This document shows, piece by piece, positions 54,228 to 62,985 of a stretch of 64,000 nucleotides of DNA. Origin of the DNA: an uncultured Aquimarina sp. (GTDB lineage: Bacteria; Bacteroidota; Bacteroidia; Flavobacteriales; Flavobacteriaceae); NCBI GenBank assembly GCA_947497175.1, contig CANMFM010000010.1, positions 62,001 to 126,000 on the forward strand, read 5' to 3'. Within the stretch, counting starts at the first letter, position 1; every line of letters begins with the position of its first letter. The notes beneath the pieces are model-generated. The model did no database searches. It was not told where the DNA came from and saw only the letters and a program-made list of their open reading frames with translations. Position numbers and translations under genes: made by a program.

Positions 54228-55865
54228 ATGCTAAGAATCTTTTTTTTACTCGTAACCACTATTTTATTTGTTTCTTGTCAAGAACCGTTGGCGGTAGATA
54301 TGTTGGTAATAAATGCCAATGTCTATACGGTTGACGATACAATTCCAAGAGCGACTGGATTTGCAATAAAAGATGGTAAATTTATTGCCGTTGGAAATAC
54401 AGATGAAATTCTTGAGAATTATACAGCAACAGATACTATAGACGCTAGAGGAAAAACAATAGTACCCGGATTAATTGACGCGCATTGCCATTTTTATGGA
54501 TTAGGGATGCAACAACAAAAAGTTGATCTTACAGGAACAAAAAGTTATGATGAAGTATTAGATCGTATTGTAACGTTTCAGAATAGTAAAAATGTTTCTT
54601 TTATCACAGGTCGTGGTTGGGATCAAAATGATTGGAAGGTTAAAGAGTTTCCCACTAAAGAAAAATTAGATAGTTTGTTTCCCGAAACTCCTGTAGCTAT
54701 TACCAGAGTAGATGGTCATGCTTTGTTGGTTAATCAAAAAGCTTTAGATATGGCTAATATAACCGTGGATACAAAAGTAAACGGAGGTGAAATCCTTAAA
54801 AAAGACGGGCAGCTTACAGGGGTTTTAGTAGACAATCCTATGGAGTTAATCGAAGCCATTATCCCTGAGCCTACACAATTAGAACAAGTACAAGCGTTAA
54901 AGGATGCCCAAAAAATCAATTTTAGTTATGGGTTAACTACCGTAGATGACGCAGGATTAAGTCCAGAGGTGATTTCTTTGATAGATAGCCTTCAAAAAAG
55001 TAATCAGCTTAAAATTAGAATGTATGCCATGGTAAGCAATGTTCCCGATTACGTAGAGTATTACTTAAAAAACGGAGTATATAAAACAGCTAAACTTAAC
55101 GTTTCTTCATTTAAAGTGTATGCAGACGGAGCACTTGGATCAAGAGGTGCTGCTTTAAAACAACCATATTCTGACAAAGAAGGGCATCACGGCGCTATGG
55201 TTATTGGTCAAAAAGAATTTACTGCTTTAGCTGAACGATTAGCAGGATCTCCTTTTCAGATGAATACGCATGCTATCGGAGATTCTGCTAATGCTGTTGT
55301 TATGAGAACATATAATGAGGTGCTCAAAAATAAATCAGATCGCAGATGGAGAGTAGAACATGCACAAGTTGTAGCTCAAGAAGAGTTTGACATACTCAAT
55401 GATAACCTAGTGATGAGCGTACAGCCTACACATGCAACTAGTGATATGTATTGGGCAGATGAGCGACTGGGAGAGCAACGCATTAAAGGTGCATATGCAT
55501 ATAAAAAGCTCTTAGAAAAAACGGGAAAAATAGCATTAGGGACCGATTACCCCGTAGAGCATGTAAGTCCTTTCTATACATTTTATGCCGCTGTGGCCCG
55601 AAAAGACCTTAAACAATATCCCGAAGGAGGTTTTCAGAAAGAAGATGCACTCAGCCGAGAAGAAACCCTAAAAGGAATGACACTATGGGCAGCATATAGC
55701 AATTTTGAGGAAACCGAAAAAGGTAGTATTACAACAGGTAAATTTGCAGATTTTGTTATTCTGGAAGATGATATTATGGAGATTCAGGAAGATAAAATCC
55801 CAAATATTAACGTTTTTGCTACCTATGTTGGCGGGGAGAACGTGTATTCTTTAGATGTTAACTAA
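54228..55865 (+). CDS. amidohydrolase family protein (lipoprotein)
   Basis: A metal-dependent hydrolase of the amidohydrolase-3 (YtcJ-like) group, 545 residues, with lipobox LFVSC at the N-terminus. Metal-ligand motifs include VPGLIDAHCHFYGLG near residue 80, MNTHAIGDSAN near 346, WRVEHAQVV near 371 and GTDYPVEH near 428. It is exported and lipid-anchored, so the substrate is extracytoplasmic and unknown. The gene is monocistronic. Confidence 0.92.
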   Translation: MLRIFFLLVTTILFVSCQEPLAVDMLVINANVYTVDDTIPRATGFAIKDGKFIAVGNTDEILENYTATDTIDARGKTIVPGLIDAHCHFYGLGMQQQKVDLTGTKSYDEVLDRIVTFQNSKNVSFITGRGWDQNDWKVKEFPTKEKLDSLFPETPVAITRVDGHALLVNQKALDMANITVDTKVNGGEILKKDGQLTGVLVDNPMELIEAIIPEPTQLEQVQALKDAQKINFSYGLTTVDDAGLSPEVISLIDSLQKSNQLKIRMYAMVSNVPDYVEYYLKNGVYKTAKLNVSSFKVYADGALGSRGAALKQPYSDKEGHHGAMVIGQKEFTALAERLAGSPFQMNTHAIGDSANAVVMRTYNEVLKNKSDRRWRVEHAQVVAQEEFDILNDNLVMSVQPTHATSDMYWADERLGEQRIKGAYAYKKLLEKTGKIALGTDYPVEHVSPFYTFYAAVARKDLKQYPEGGFQKEDALSREETLKGMTLWAAYSNFEETEKGSITTGKFADFVILEDDIMEIQEDKIPNINVFATYVGGENVYSLDVN

Positions 55866-56045
55866 TTTCGGTGTAAGAAAATTTACATAAGTCATCGTAT
55901 TTTTGTAGCAGTAAAGATGTGTCGAAAACGAGAATTCTATCAACATCGCTTTGACCACTTTCTTTGTGTTATCAAACTACATTGAACTCGAGTGTAATGG
56001 TATTAACTCAAGCTTGTCATACTATGCTTATCAAGAGATTGTACG

Positions 56046-56831
56046 TTATCTTCCACCATTGGCTTGTAGATCTGCAATACATTGTGCATCCAGTTCTGGG
56101 ATCATTTCGCCCATACCCATAATACCACTACCAAACTCAATAGCGGCTTCCATTAAACACTTCGAAACGTTACAGTGGCTGTTACCATCACCATTTGCAT
56201 CTGTATCTTCATGTTCTGATTGCAGTGGAGTACCAATATTTACCAATCCGAGCAGATGTGCAAATTCGTGATTTAAGGTTGCGGTTTCGATAGTACTTAA
56301 CGAAGGTGCATTGGGTCTAGTGCTTAATCTGCGTAAAGTGCTTTCATAAATAACCATAGAAGTATTGAGATAAGCGCTACCTAAAGTAACCTGTTCATCG
56401 GTGTCGTCTTCTTTACTACCATCGGCAAAGTATACATAAACAGCAATATCATCTTCTTGATTAAAAAGTGTTCGATGAGTATTTTCTATTTCTGCTATTT
56501 CTTCAATGGTAAAAGAAGTATCATTAGAAGAAGGTACGGTACGTTGAGTAATTGTGATTCCATCTGGTTTAAAAAGTCGTTCTTGTAAAAATTGTCTAAA
56601 TTCATTTACCGCTGTTACCGTAGGTTCAAAGCCTTGAACAGATACAATTTCTATAGAGAGACTATTAAAATTAGTCGCACTTAAAAGATCATTTGCAGAA
56701 GAGCCCAGAGGTCTTAGATTTGCAACTTGAGAGGTGCTGTCGTTAATCGGTGTAGTATCATCATCATCAGAACAACTCACGAGGATAAATGACGATAGAA
56801 GTAGGTAACCTAAAAATTTTAATAGCTGCAC
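56046..56831 (-). CDS. secreted zinc metalloprotease (lipoprotein)
   Basis: A 261-residue exported protein with lipobox LVSC followed by an Asp-rich spacer (SDDDDT). The zincin motif HEFAHLLGLVNIGTPLQSEHE near residue 184 gives HExxH plus a third ligand, and is of the type called membrane metalloprotease in Bacteroidota. The late CNVSKCLM and IMGMGEMIPELD form the Met-turn region. Substrate unknown. It converges on the amidohydrolase. Confidence 0.85.
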   Translation of the reverse strand: MQLLKFLGYLLLSSFILVSCSDDDDTTPINDSTSQVANLRPLGSSANDLLSATNFNSLSIEIVSVQGFEPTVTAVNEFRQFLQERLFKPDGITITQRTVPSSNDTSFTIEEIAEIENTHRTLFNQEDDIAVYVYFADGSKEDDTDEQVTLGSAYLNTSMVIYESTLRRLSTRPNAPSLSTIETATLNHEFAHLLGLVNIGTPLQSEHEDTDANGDGNSHCNVSKCLMEAAIEFGSGIMGMGEMIPELDAQCIADLQANGGR

Positions 56832-57018
56832 AAGATTTATTTTTAACGTTGTTAGTACTAGTAAATAAGCATAGTCATAGAAGCGCCTATTCTTATGTGT
56901 TCATATTATTCTACTCAATAATTGAGATATAAATGCTACAGGGCTTATACAGATGCACTTTGCTTTATGTATTGCTTTTCCACAAAGATTATACCATCAA
57001 TCAAATATGCTCACTCTG

Positions 57019-57729
57019 TTAATTTATAATAAGTTTTGCTAAGTAGTCGTTATTTTCTCCATTACATAACAGTTCGCATAAGAATCCGTTGGCATTTGCG
57101 GCATTTTGTAATGTGTTATAATCAATATATAACCAATCAAACCAATCGGATTCTAGTTTTTTGTATTTTAATTTATATCGCATTTCACCATAATAGGCGG
57201 CAGAAGCATCGACCCAAAAACTGCCATCATCATCTGCAAAGAGATATGAAATATCTGATGAGTCTAATAAAACTTGTCCACCAGGATGTAAAAGTGTTTT
57301 AATTTGAGTAAAGAATCTATCGATATTATTTAGTGTGCCTATAATGCCACTTCCGTTCATTAATAATAACAGCGTGTCAAATTTTTCGTTTTTAAGTGTA
57401 AAAATATCCTGAATTACTGCGTTAGTAATACCCCGTTTGTTACAGGTTTCTATTGCTCCTTCTGAAATATCGATTGCCTTTGTAGTTAATTTTTTTTCAT
57501 TTTGAAGGTAGAGTGCATGACTCCCTGCCCCGCAGCCAATATCCAAAACTTTACCATACGCAAGATCTAAGGCTTTTTGTTCTATAACAGGCATTTCTGA
57601 ATACGTTCTAAACAGGTACGATACGGGGATAATGTCATCATCAAAATCTGGAGCTTGTACAATAATGTCTTCAAAATACTCTTGATTATAAAAATCCCTA
57701 ATGGCTGTTCCGAAGATATCTTGTTTCAT
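57019..57729 (-). CDS. class I SAM-dependent methyltransferase
   Basis: A 236-residue cytoplasmic enzyme with the Rossmann SAM-binding motif VLDIGCGAGSHALYL near residue 70, followed by the acidic strand KAIDISEGAIE and the FDTLLLLMNGSGI strand. The substrate is not predictable. It stands alone, with 210 bp before the divergent Cys-cluster gene. Confidence 0.9.
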   Translation of the reverse strand: MKQDIFGTAIRDFYNQEYFEDIIVQAPDFDDDIIPVSYLFRTYSEMPVIEQKALDLAYGKVLDIGCGAGSHALYLQNEKKLTTKAIDISEGAIETCNKRGITNAVIQDIFTLKNEKFDTLLLLMNGSGIIGTLNNIDRFFTQIKTLLHPGGQVLLDSSDISYLFADDDGSFWVDASAAYYGEMRYKLKYKKLESDWFDWLYIDYNTLQNAANANGFLCELLCNGENNDYLAKLIIN

Positions 57730-57928
57730 GTTTTAGATTTTATATCTGTAGTTTACGACATGTTATGCAATTATAAATTTAGTATTTAATTGGTTCAATA
57801 TTTTACATATACGATTCAGATCCCTTCTCTTTCTGAGAGAGAAACCTAATCTCGGCTATTTAAAAGGAACAAACAACTCAAGTTTATTATTTATTCTATT
57901 CATATAAGAATTCGTCAATACTAAATTG

Positions 57929-57936
57929 TAATTTTG
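57929..57936 (+). promoter_or_regulatory. -7 promoter box of the YkgJ-like gene
   Basis: TAATTTTG fits TAnnTTTG and ends 4 nt before ATG 57941; a leaderless start is likely. Confidence 0.58.
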
Positions 57937-57940
57937 CAGT

Positions 57941-58432
57941 ATGCAGGACTTTATAAATCAATTACCACAGCTGGCCAAAGATAAACATAACGAGAATAAA
58001 AAATTCTTTGCGAAGCTTAAAAAAAAACCTCCTAAAAAATTAGATAGCATCATGCAAGAACTCCACGATGAAGAGTTTGAGCAAACGGATTGCCTTCAAT
58101 GTGCGAATTGCTGTAAAACTACCGGGCCATTATTTACGGATAAAGATGTAGAACGTATTTCAAAACATTTAAAAATGAAACCGCAGCAGTTTGAAGCGCA
58201 ATATTTAAAAATGGATGAAGAAGGTGATTTGATACTTCAGCAAACTCCTTGTTCTTTTTTAGGAGCTGATAATTATTGTCTTATTTATGAAGTAAGACCC
58301 AAGGCTTGCCGTGAATATCCGCATACTGATCGTAAAAAATTTCAACAGATTTCAAACTTAACATTAAAAAACGTAGTTATTTGTCCGGCTGCTTATAACA
58401 TAGTTGAGAAAATGAAAGCGAATATCAAATGA
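57941..58432 (+). CDS. YkgJ family Fe-S/zinc cysteine-cluster protein
   Basis: A 163-residue protein of the YkgJ family, with DCLQCANCCKTTGPLF (CxxCxxCC-type) near residue 48 and a second cluster CSFLGADNYCLIYEVRPKACREYPHTD near 107. These Cys residues are thought to bind iron-sulfur or zinc. The family is widespread and uncharacterised. It is convergent with the NamZ-like gene, 11 bp from its end. Confidence 0.9.
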   Translation: MQDFINQLPQLAKDKHNENKKFFAKLKKKPPKKLDSIMQELHDEEFEQTDCLQCANCCKTTGPLFTDKDVERISKHLKMKPQQFEAQYLKMDEEGDLILQQTPCSFLGADNYCLIYEVRPKACREYPHTDRKKFQQISNLTLKNVVICPAAYNIVEKMKANIK

Positions 58433-58443
58433 TGCAGCGTGTA

Positions 58444-59766
58444 TTATTGGTATAACAAATACTTTTTTCGCATGGCCTTATATTTAATAAGACCCTCGCG
58501 CCATGATTTTTTAATTTGTGTAATACTCCAACCTTCTTCTATTTGTTGTTGTAGTTTTTGAGTACCTGCGTGCAATGTAAATGATTTTGTATTAAAGAAC
58601 TTCTCTTGGTTAGTAGAGTTTTTGTAAGCATAAACAAGCCATTCCAGGTGTATTGCATTTAGATGTGGAGTGTTCTTTAAATTTTTCCCATAACATACCT
58701 CGCCTTGGTGTTTTGGGTATTTAGCTCCAAAATTTGGTTGAGGTATATATGCATAATCATATTTTGCTATAGTTAAATCTGGAGAACCAAAAATTTGAAA
58801 CTGCGTTTCGGTACCCCTACCGGCATTAATGGTAGTTCCTTCAAAAAAACCAAGGCTGGGATATAAGTTGATAGATTTATCATTAGGAAGATTTGGAGAA
58901 GGCCTGATGGGTACACTATATGAAGTTGTATGTGTATAATTTTTTACCGGTATAATCGTGATATCACATGTTAGCCCTTCTTCAAGCCATTTTTCGCCGT
59001 TAATCATTTGTGCATATTCTCCTATTGTCATGCCATGTACAAGAGGTATAGGGTGCATGCCTAGAAAACTAGAGTGTTCTGGTTCTAGCGTTGGGCCATC
59101 TATATAATGTGCGTTGGGGTTTGGGCGATCCAAAATTAGCATCGGGATATTTTGCTCTGCACACGCTTGCATTACATGATGTAATGTGGATATGTAGGTA
59201 TAAAATCGTACTCCTACATCCTGGATATCAAAAACAACAATATCCAGACCGGTTAAAGCATCTTTTGACGGTTTTTTATTTTTGCCGTACAATGAAATTA
59301 TCGGCAATCCGGTTTTAATATCTTTTCCATCAGAGACCAGCTCTCCTGCATCAGCTTTGCCTCTAAAGCCATGTTCGGGTGCAAAAACCTTTATAATATT
59401 GATGTTTTCAGATAATAATGAGTCTACAATATGAGTGTATTGTTGAAGCGCAGGCGGTTGAATCTTTTCAACATTTTCTTGTAAGGAAGACAGATTGGGA
59501 TATTTAAAAATCACCGAAGTTTGATTACCCACAATGGCCACTTTTTTATCTTTTAGTAACGGCAGATATCGCTCTGTTTGATTCGCTCCGATAATAACGG
59601 GAGCTATTATTTTTGTAGTATCTTTTACAATAGTATCTTTAGGTATTGTGTTTGTAATATCCACAGTAGAAGTCTGTGAGGATAATTTTGTTCCACTTCC
59701 GCAAGAAATAAGAGCGGTACAAAAGAATAAAAATGTATTTTTGAATGCATTTCTAATAAAAACCAT
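58444..59766 (-). CDS. namZ: exo-beta-N-acetylmuramidase NamZ-like (DUF1343) lipoprotein
   Basis: A 440-residue exported protein with lipobox ALISC. The DUF1343 (GH171) core includes VAIVGNQTSV, VFAPEHGFRGKADAGE, SLYGKNKKPS, IVVFDIQDVGVRFYTYISTLH and ILDRPNPNAHYIDGP. Characterised NamZ enzymes release N-acetylmuramic acid from peptidoglycan fragments, so a role in cell-wall turnover or scavenging follows by family. Its start codon lies 8 bp from that of the divergent LolC/E-type gene, so its promoter must lie inside the neighbour. Confidence 0.9.
   Translation of the reverse strand: MVFIRNAFKNTFLFFCTALISCGSGTKLSSQTSTVDITNTIPKDTIVKDTTKIIAPVIIGANQTERYLPLLKDKKVAIVGNQTSVIFKYPNLSSLQENVEKIQPPALQQYTHIVDSLLSENINIIKVFAPEHGFRGKADAGELVSDGKDIKTGLPIISLYGKNKKPSKDALTGLDIVVFDIQDVGVRFYTYISTLHHVMQACAEQNIPMLILDRPNPNAHYIDGPTLEPEHSSFLGMHPIPLVHGMTIGEYAQMINGEKWLEEGLTCDITIIPVKNYTHTTSYSVPIRPSPNLPNDKSINLYPSLGFFEGTTINAGRGTETQFQIFGSPDLTIAKYDYAYIPQPNFGAKYPKHQGEVCYGKNLKNTPHLNAIHLEWLVYAYKNSTNQEKFFNTKSFTLHAGTQKLQQQIEEGWSITQIKKSWREGLIKYKAMRKKYLLYQ
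59736..59743 (+). promoter_or_regulatory. candidate -7 box of the permease gene inside namZ
   Basis: TATTTTTG on the plus strand, 31 nt before the TTG start at 59775, lies within the 5' end of the namZ coding region. Confidence 0.4.
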
Positions 59767-59774
59767 AGTTAAGC

Positions 59775-61016
59775 TTGAATTTCGAGTATTTTATTGCCAA
59801 ACGCCTTATCAAAGGTAAGGAACATAAAAGTAGCATTTCGGCTCCAATCATAAAAATTGCGATTTCGGCAATTGCAATGGGTATGATTATGATGCTGATT
59901 ACTGTAGCTACAGGTGTAGGTTTACAACGTAAAATTCGTGAAAAAGTTGCAGCCTTTAATGGGCATGTGGTAATTTCCAGTTTTGACAACAATAATAATC
60001 TGGAATCCTGGATCCCAATCAAAAAACAACAAGATTTCTATCCCAATTTTAATAGTGTTGAAGGAATTACTCATATTCGTGGTGTTGCGACCAAGATCGG
60101 AGTGATTAGAACGGCTTCTGATTTTGAAGGAATTGTAATGAAAGGGGTTGGTGAAGATTATAACTGGGGACATTTTGAAGAATACCTGGTTGAGGGTCGG
60201 TTACCGGATTTTTCAGAAAATCTAAATCAGGAGATTTTAATTTCAGAATATATAGCCAAACGTTTGGGATTACATGTGGGGGATAAAGCGATCACTTATT
60301 TTTTAAAGAAAAATGATGCTGCGAATTCGCGACCAAATATTAGAGCTCTAGAAATTGTGGGTATTTATAATTCGGGATTTCAGGAGTTTGATGAAAAGTT
60401 TTTATTTGCTGATATTCGTCATATCCAACGAATGAATAAGTGGGGCGATGATGAGATAGGCAATTTTGAAGTATTCATAGACGATTTTGATAAGATAGAT
60501 CAAAAAGGACAAGAAATATATGAAAACATCCCGTCGGTACTCGATAGTCAGACTATTACCTTAAAATATGCCACCATTTTCGAATGGCTAAAACTTTTTG
60601 ATCTTAATATTATAGGAATCATAAGTATTATTATCCTGGTGGCTGGGATCAATATGATAACTGCTCTTTTAGTGTTGATACTCGAAAGAACTCCTATGAT
60701 AGGAATATTAAAGGGGTTAGGAGCTAGTGATTGGAGTATAAGAAAAGTCTTTTTATACAATGCCGCATATCTAATTTTAGTTGGTTTGTTTTGGGGCAAT
60801 CTAATAGGGATTGGGTTACTCTTTTTACAGGATTACTACGGAATTGTTAGCCTTAACCCAGAAACATATTATGTAAATAGGGCTCCGGTATTTATAGATT
60901 TCGGATATATTCTATTACTTAATTTAGGAACTATGGTATTATGTTTAATCATGTTGCTTATTCCTTCATATATAGTAGCTAAGATATCACCTACTAAGTC
61001 TATTCGTTTTCAGTAA
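59775..61016 (+). CDS. LolC/LolE-type ABC transporter permease (FtsX-like)
   Basis: A 413-residue permease of the lipoprotein-releasing LolCE type. It starts with TTG at 59775; the N-terminal MNFEYFIAKRLIKG is typical of the family, so TTG is accepted. One transmembrane helix (KIAISAIAMGMIMMLITVATG) is followed by a large periplasmic domain and three C-terminal helices with LVLILERTPMIGILKGLGAS, the FtsX coupling motif. The ATPase partner (LolD) is not beside it. It would sort lipoproteins to the outer membrane. Confidence 0.9.
   Translation: MNFEYFIAKRLIKGKEHKSSISAPIIKIAISAIAMGMIMMLITVATGVGLQRKIREKVAAFNGHVVISSFDNNNNLESWIPIKKQQDFYPNFNSVEGITHIRGVATKIGVIRTASDFEGIVMKGVGEDYNWGHFEEYLVEGRLPDFSENLNQEILISEYIAKRLGLHVGDKAITYFLKKNDAANSRPNIRALEIVGIYNSGFQEFDEKFLFADIRHIQRMNKWGDDEIGNFEVFIDDFDKIDQKGQEIYENIPSVLDSQTITLKYATIFEWLKLFDLNIIGIISIIILVAGINMITALLVLILERTPMIGILKGLGASDWSIRKVFLYNAAYLILVGLFWGNLIGIGLLFLQDYYGIVSLNPETYYVNRAPVFIDFGYILLLNLGTMVLCLIMLLIPSYIVAKISPTKSIRFQ
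59810..59817 (-). promoter_or_regulatory. candidate -7 box of namZ inside the permease gene
   Basis: Minus-strand TACCTTTG lies in the first 15 codons of the permease gene, 43 nt before the namZ ATG. Confidence 0.5.
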
Positions 61017-61185
61017 GTAGCTTATGAAAATCCTTCCATAATTCTCAAGACTCTTGCTAAATTCTTGTTGCAAATCCAAATTATGAAGGTGTGAATTCTT
61101 TATTAGTAATTTTGTATTTAAAAACACTTACTAATTAAAACACTACGAATTCTCATTTATAGATCTAATTTATGTCTCGGTAAAA

Positions 61186-61193
61186 TATATTTG
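61186..61193 (+). promoter_or_regulatory. -7 promoter box of the fasciclin gene
   Basis: TATATTTG matches TAnnTTTG and lies 17 nt before ATG 61211. Confidence 0.6.
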
Positions 61194-61210
61194 ACTTCAA
61201 AATTTTACCT

Positions 61211-61801
61211 ATGAATCTTAGAATAGCATTTTACATTTTTACCATTTCGGGAGTATTACTTTTTAGCGCTTGTACGCAACCACAAAAAACCACTGTTAAA
61301 AATCAAAATGATAAGTTAATTGCACAAGCTAACATTGATGCTGTAGAAGAAAAAATTCCTACGCTTTCAGAGATTATATCCATTGATGTTGGATTTACTA
61401 AGTTATCAGAAATGATGCAAGCTACCGGGTATATCAAAAAACTTGAAGGAGAAGGCCCCTATACTGTTTTTGCTCCAACCAATGGTGCACTGGATAGGTT
61501 ACACCCAAAGACATTAGAAAGTCTAAAGAAACCTGAAAATCAGGAAAAATTAATTTCAATGTTAAACTATCATATCATTTCAGGATTAATTAACAAACAA
61601 GATATAATCAAGGCTATTAAGGAGTATGGCGGAAGTGTAAAATTAAAAACCATTGCCGGAGATCAATTAACAGCCACTATGAAAAAGGATAAAATCTATT
61701 TGATCGATGAGAGAGGAAACGCTGGTCGATTAATGATTAACGATATTGAAGCCTCTAACGGGATAATTCACACTACAGAATCCGTAATGATGCCAAACTA
61801 A
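61211..61801 (+). CDS. fasciclin (FAS1) domain lipoprotein
   Basis: A 196-residue exported protein with lipobox LFSAC. A single FAS1 domain is visible: FTKLSEMMQATGYIKKLEGEGPYTVFAPTNGALDRL (H1 region), NYHIISGLI (YH motif) and NDIEASNGIIHTTESVMMP at the C-terminus. FAS1 domains mediate adhesion or protein binding. It is monocistronic with promoter box and terminator. Confidence 0.93.
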   Translation: MNLRIAFYIFTISGVLLFSACTQPQKTTVKNQNDKLIAQANIDAVEEKIPTLSEIISIDVGFTKLSEMMQATGYIKKLEGEGPYTVFAPTNGALDRLHPKTLESLKKPENQEKLISMLNYHIISGLINKQDIIKAIKEYGGSVKLKTIAGDQLTATMKKDKIYLIDERGNAGRLMINDIEASNGIIHTTESVMMPN

Positions 61802-61833
61802 TAAATAACAACCACAATCAATTATTGGCGTGT

Positions 61834-61869
61834 AAACGGAAGCGATCCTAATGTAGCTTCCGTTTTTTT
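61834..61869 (+). terminator. intrinsic terminator of the fasciclin gene
   Basis: A 10-bp stem (AAACGGAAGC with GCTTCCGTTT) and 12-nt loop followed by seven T. Confidence 0.88.
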
Positions 61870-61965
61870 ATAAATTGATTTTTACTTGATACATCATTTC
61901 ATTAAAACAAACCACTTGAACTGACGTTGCGATTAAGCTCAACACAGATCAAACATACACGCTAC

Positions 61966-62154
61966 GTCACATCGAGTGCTACGCCCTAGCGGGGTGTATC
62001 GAGATGCTTTCGTAACTAAAAAGGTTCTCGATAGCTCTGCTGAGCCTGTCGAAGTACAATTTTTCTCCATTCCATTCCAAAAAACCACTCGAACTGACGG
62101 GCTAACATGCGAGGTCACATCGAGTGCCACGCCCTAGCGGGGTGTATCGAGATG
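61966..62154. repeat. two copies of a GC-richer dispersed repeat, 148 bp apart
   Basis: A 41-bp unit at 61966-62006 and 62114-62154 (GTCACATCGAGTGC, then one base, ACGCCCTAGCGGGGTGTATC and GAGATG) differs by a single base between copies. Both are preceded by CCACT[TC]GAACTGACG. The unit is itself palindromic (CATCGA...TCGAGATG; GCCC/GGGG). The region is non-coding. Confidence 0.75.
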
Positions 62155-62244
62155 TTTTAGAACCGAAAAGTCCAAAAAAAGGGAACATCATCTATGGTGC
62201 TCCTTATATCTTAGCTACTTTTAATCAAGCCTCATACTTTAACC

Positions 62245-62277
62245 AAACCTCATAGGTCTTCAAGACCTGTGAGGTTT
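62245..62277. repeat. perfect-type palindromic repeat (REP-like)
   Basis: AAACCTCA...TGAGGTTT with inner AGGTCTTCAAGACCT forms a near-perfect 33-bp hairpin. It stands between the repeats and the hypothetical gene and matches the core inside the barrel gene at 39269-39295. Confidence 0.75.
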
Positions 62278-62295
62278 CGCATATTGTTTATTTGG

Positions 62296-62985
62296 TTATA
62301 CTATCTCCTCTTCTTCAACGGATAGTAAACTACCAGATCGGGAAGGGGTGCGGTACAGGTCTCGTTTTGCTGGTGACTCATCAAACACATTATCGGCTGC
62401 CGCGTTGATTTTTTGCAGAATGGCATAGAGCTCATTAAGCTGCTCTATGCGCTCAGCAGTATCTACCATACGTGTGCCTTTTTTCTGTTCTTGCTCTTTA
62501 TTGGCTTCGCGTAGGGCTTGTGCCAGGATAGCAGATTGCTTTAGTATTTCTACCGGCACACTCGTGGCTTCTAAAGCTGTACGATGTTGAGCGATGGTAT
62601 CTGATAACCCTTCCATAAACTGAATCATTTTGGTCTGGTTATTCGTAACCGTTCTAAAACGACCAATACCAAACTGCTTTTGTATCGCCTTTTTATCCGG
62701 GAATGCATCTAATACCCAATATCGAAGCTTTTTAAAATACGTACGGCAATCCTGCATGGCCTTTTCTACGATCTCTGTTTTTTCTTGTAGCTGCGCTACG
62801 TTGAGGTCATCGCCACCTTCTTTATAGCCTTGCGCTACCTTTAGCTCTAGCGCAGTAATAAATCCTTTGTTGAGTTTAGGATCAAAGGCGGTAAATTGAT
62901 CAATATCTAGTTTTAAATGTTCTACTGTAGTGTCTCCCCATTCTAGAAGGTTACTGTCTTTTAATCTGAAATTACGTTCTGCCAT
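62296..62985 (-). CDS. hypothetical protein, helical
   Basis: A 229-residue soluble protein, not recognised. It is mainly helical, with Gln/Glu/Lys-rich stretches (LQEKTEIVEKAMQDCRTYFKKLRYWVLDAFPDKKAIQKQFG and ALREANKEQEQKKGTR) and a Ser/Arg/Glu-rich tail. The G+C content of its codons is higher than that of neighbours. It has no signal peptide. It is flanked by dispersed repeats and preceded by a 21-bp tandem repeat 95 bp from its start, a repeat-rich setting that suggests a mobile or variable neighbourhood. Confidence 0.72.
   Translation of the reverse strand: MAERNFRLKDSNLLEWGDTTVEHLKLDIDQFTAFDPKLNKGFITALELKVAQGYKEGGDDLNVAQLQEKTEIVEKAMQDCRTYFKKLRYWVLDAFPDKKAIQKQFGIGRFRTVTNNQTKMIQFMEGLSDTIAQHRTALEATSVPVEILKQSAILAQALREANKEQEQKKGTRMVDTAERIEQLNELYAILQKINAAADNVFDESPAKRDLYRTPSRSGSLLSVEEEEIV

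Noticed and set aside
55951-56271. 106-residue plus frame
   Set aside because: Antisense shadow of the metalloprotease gene.
61966-62154. CRISPR-like repeat pair
   Set aside because: Only two copies, spacing 148 bp, palindromic units; not a CRISPR array and no cas genes.
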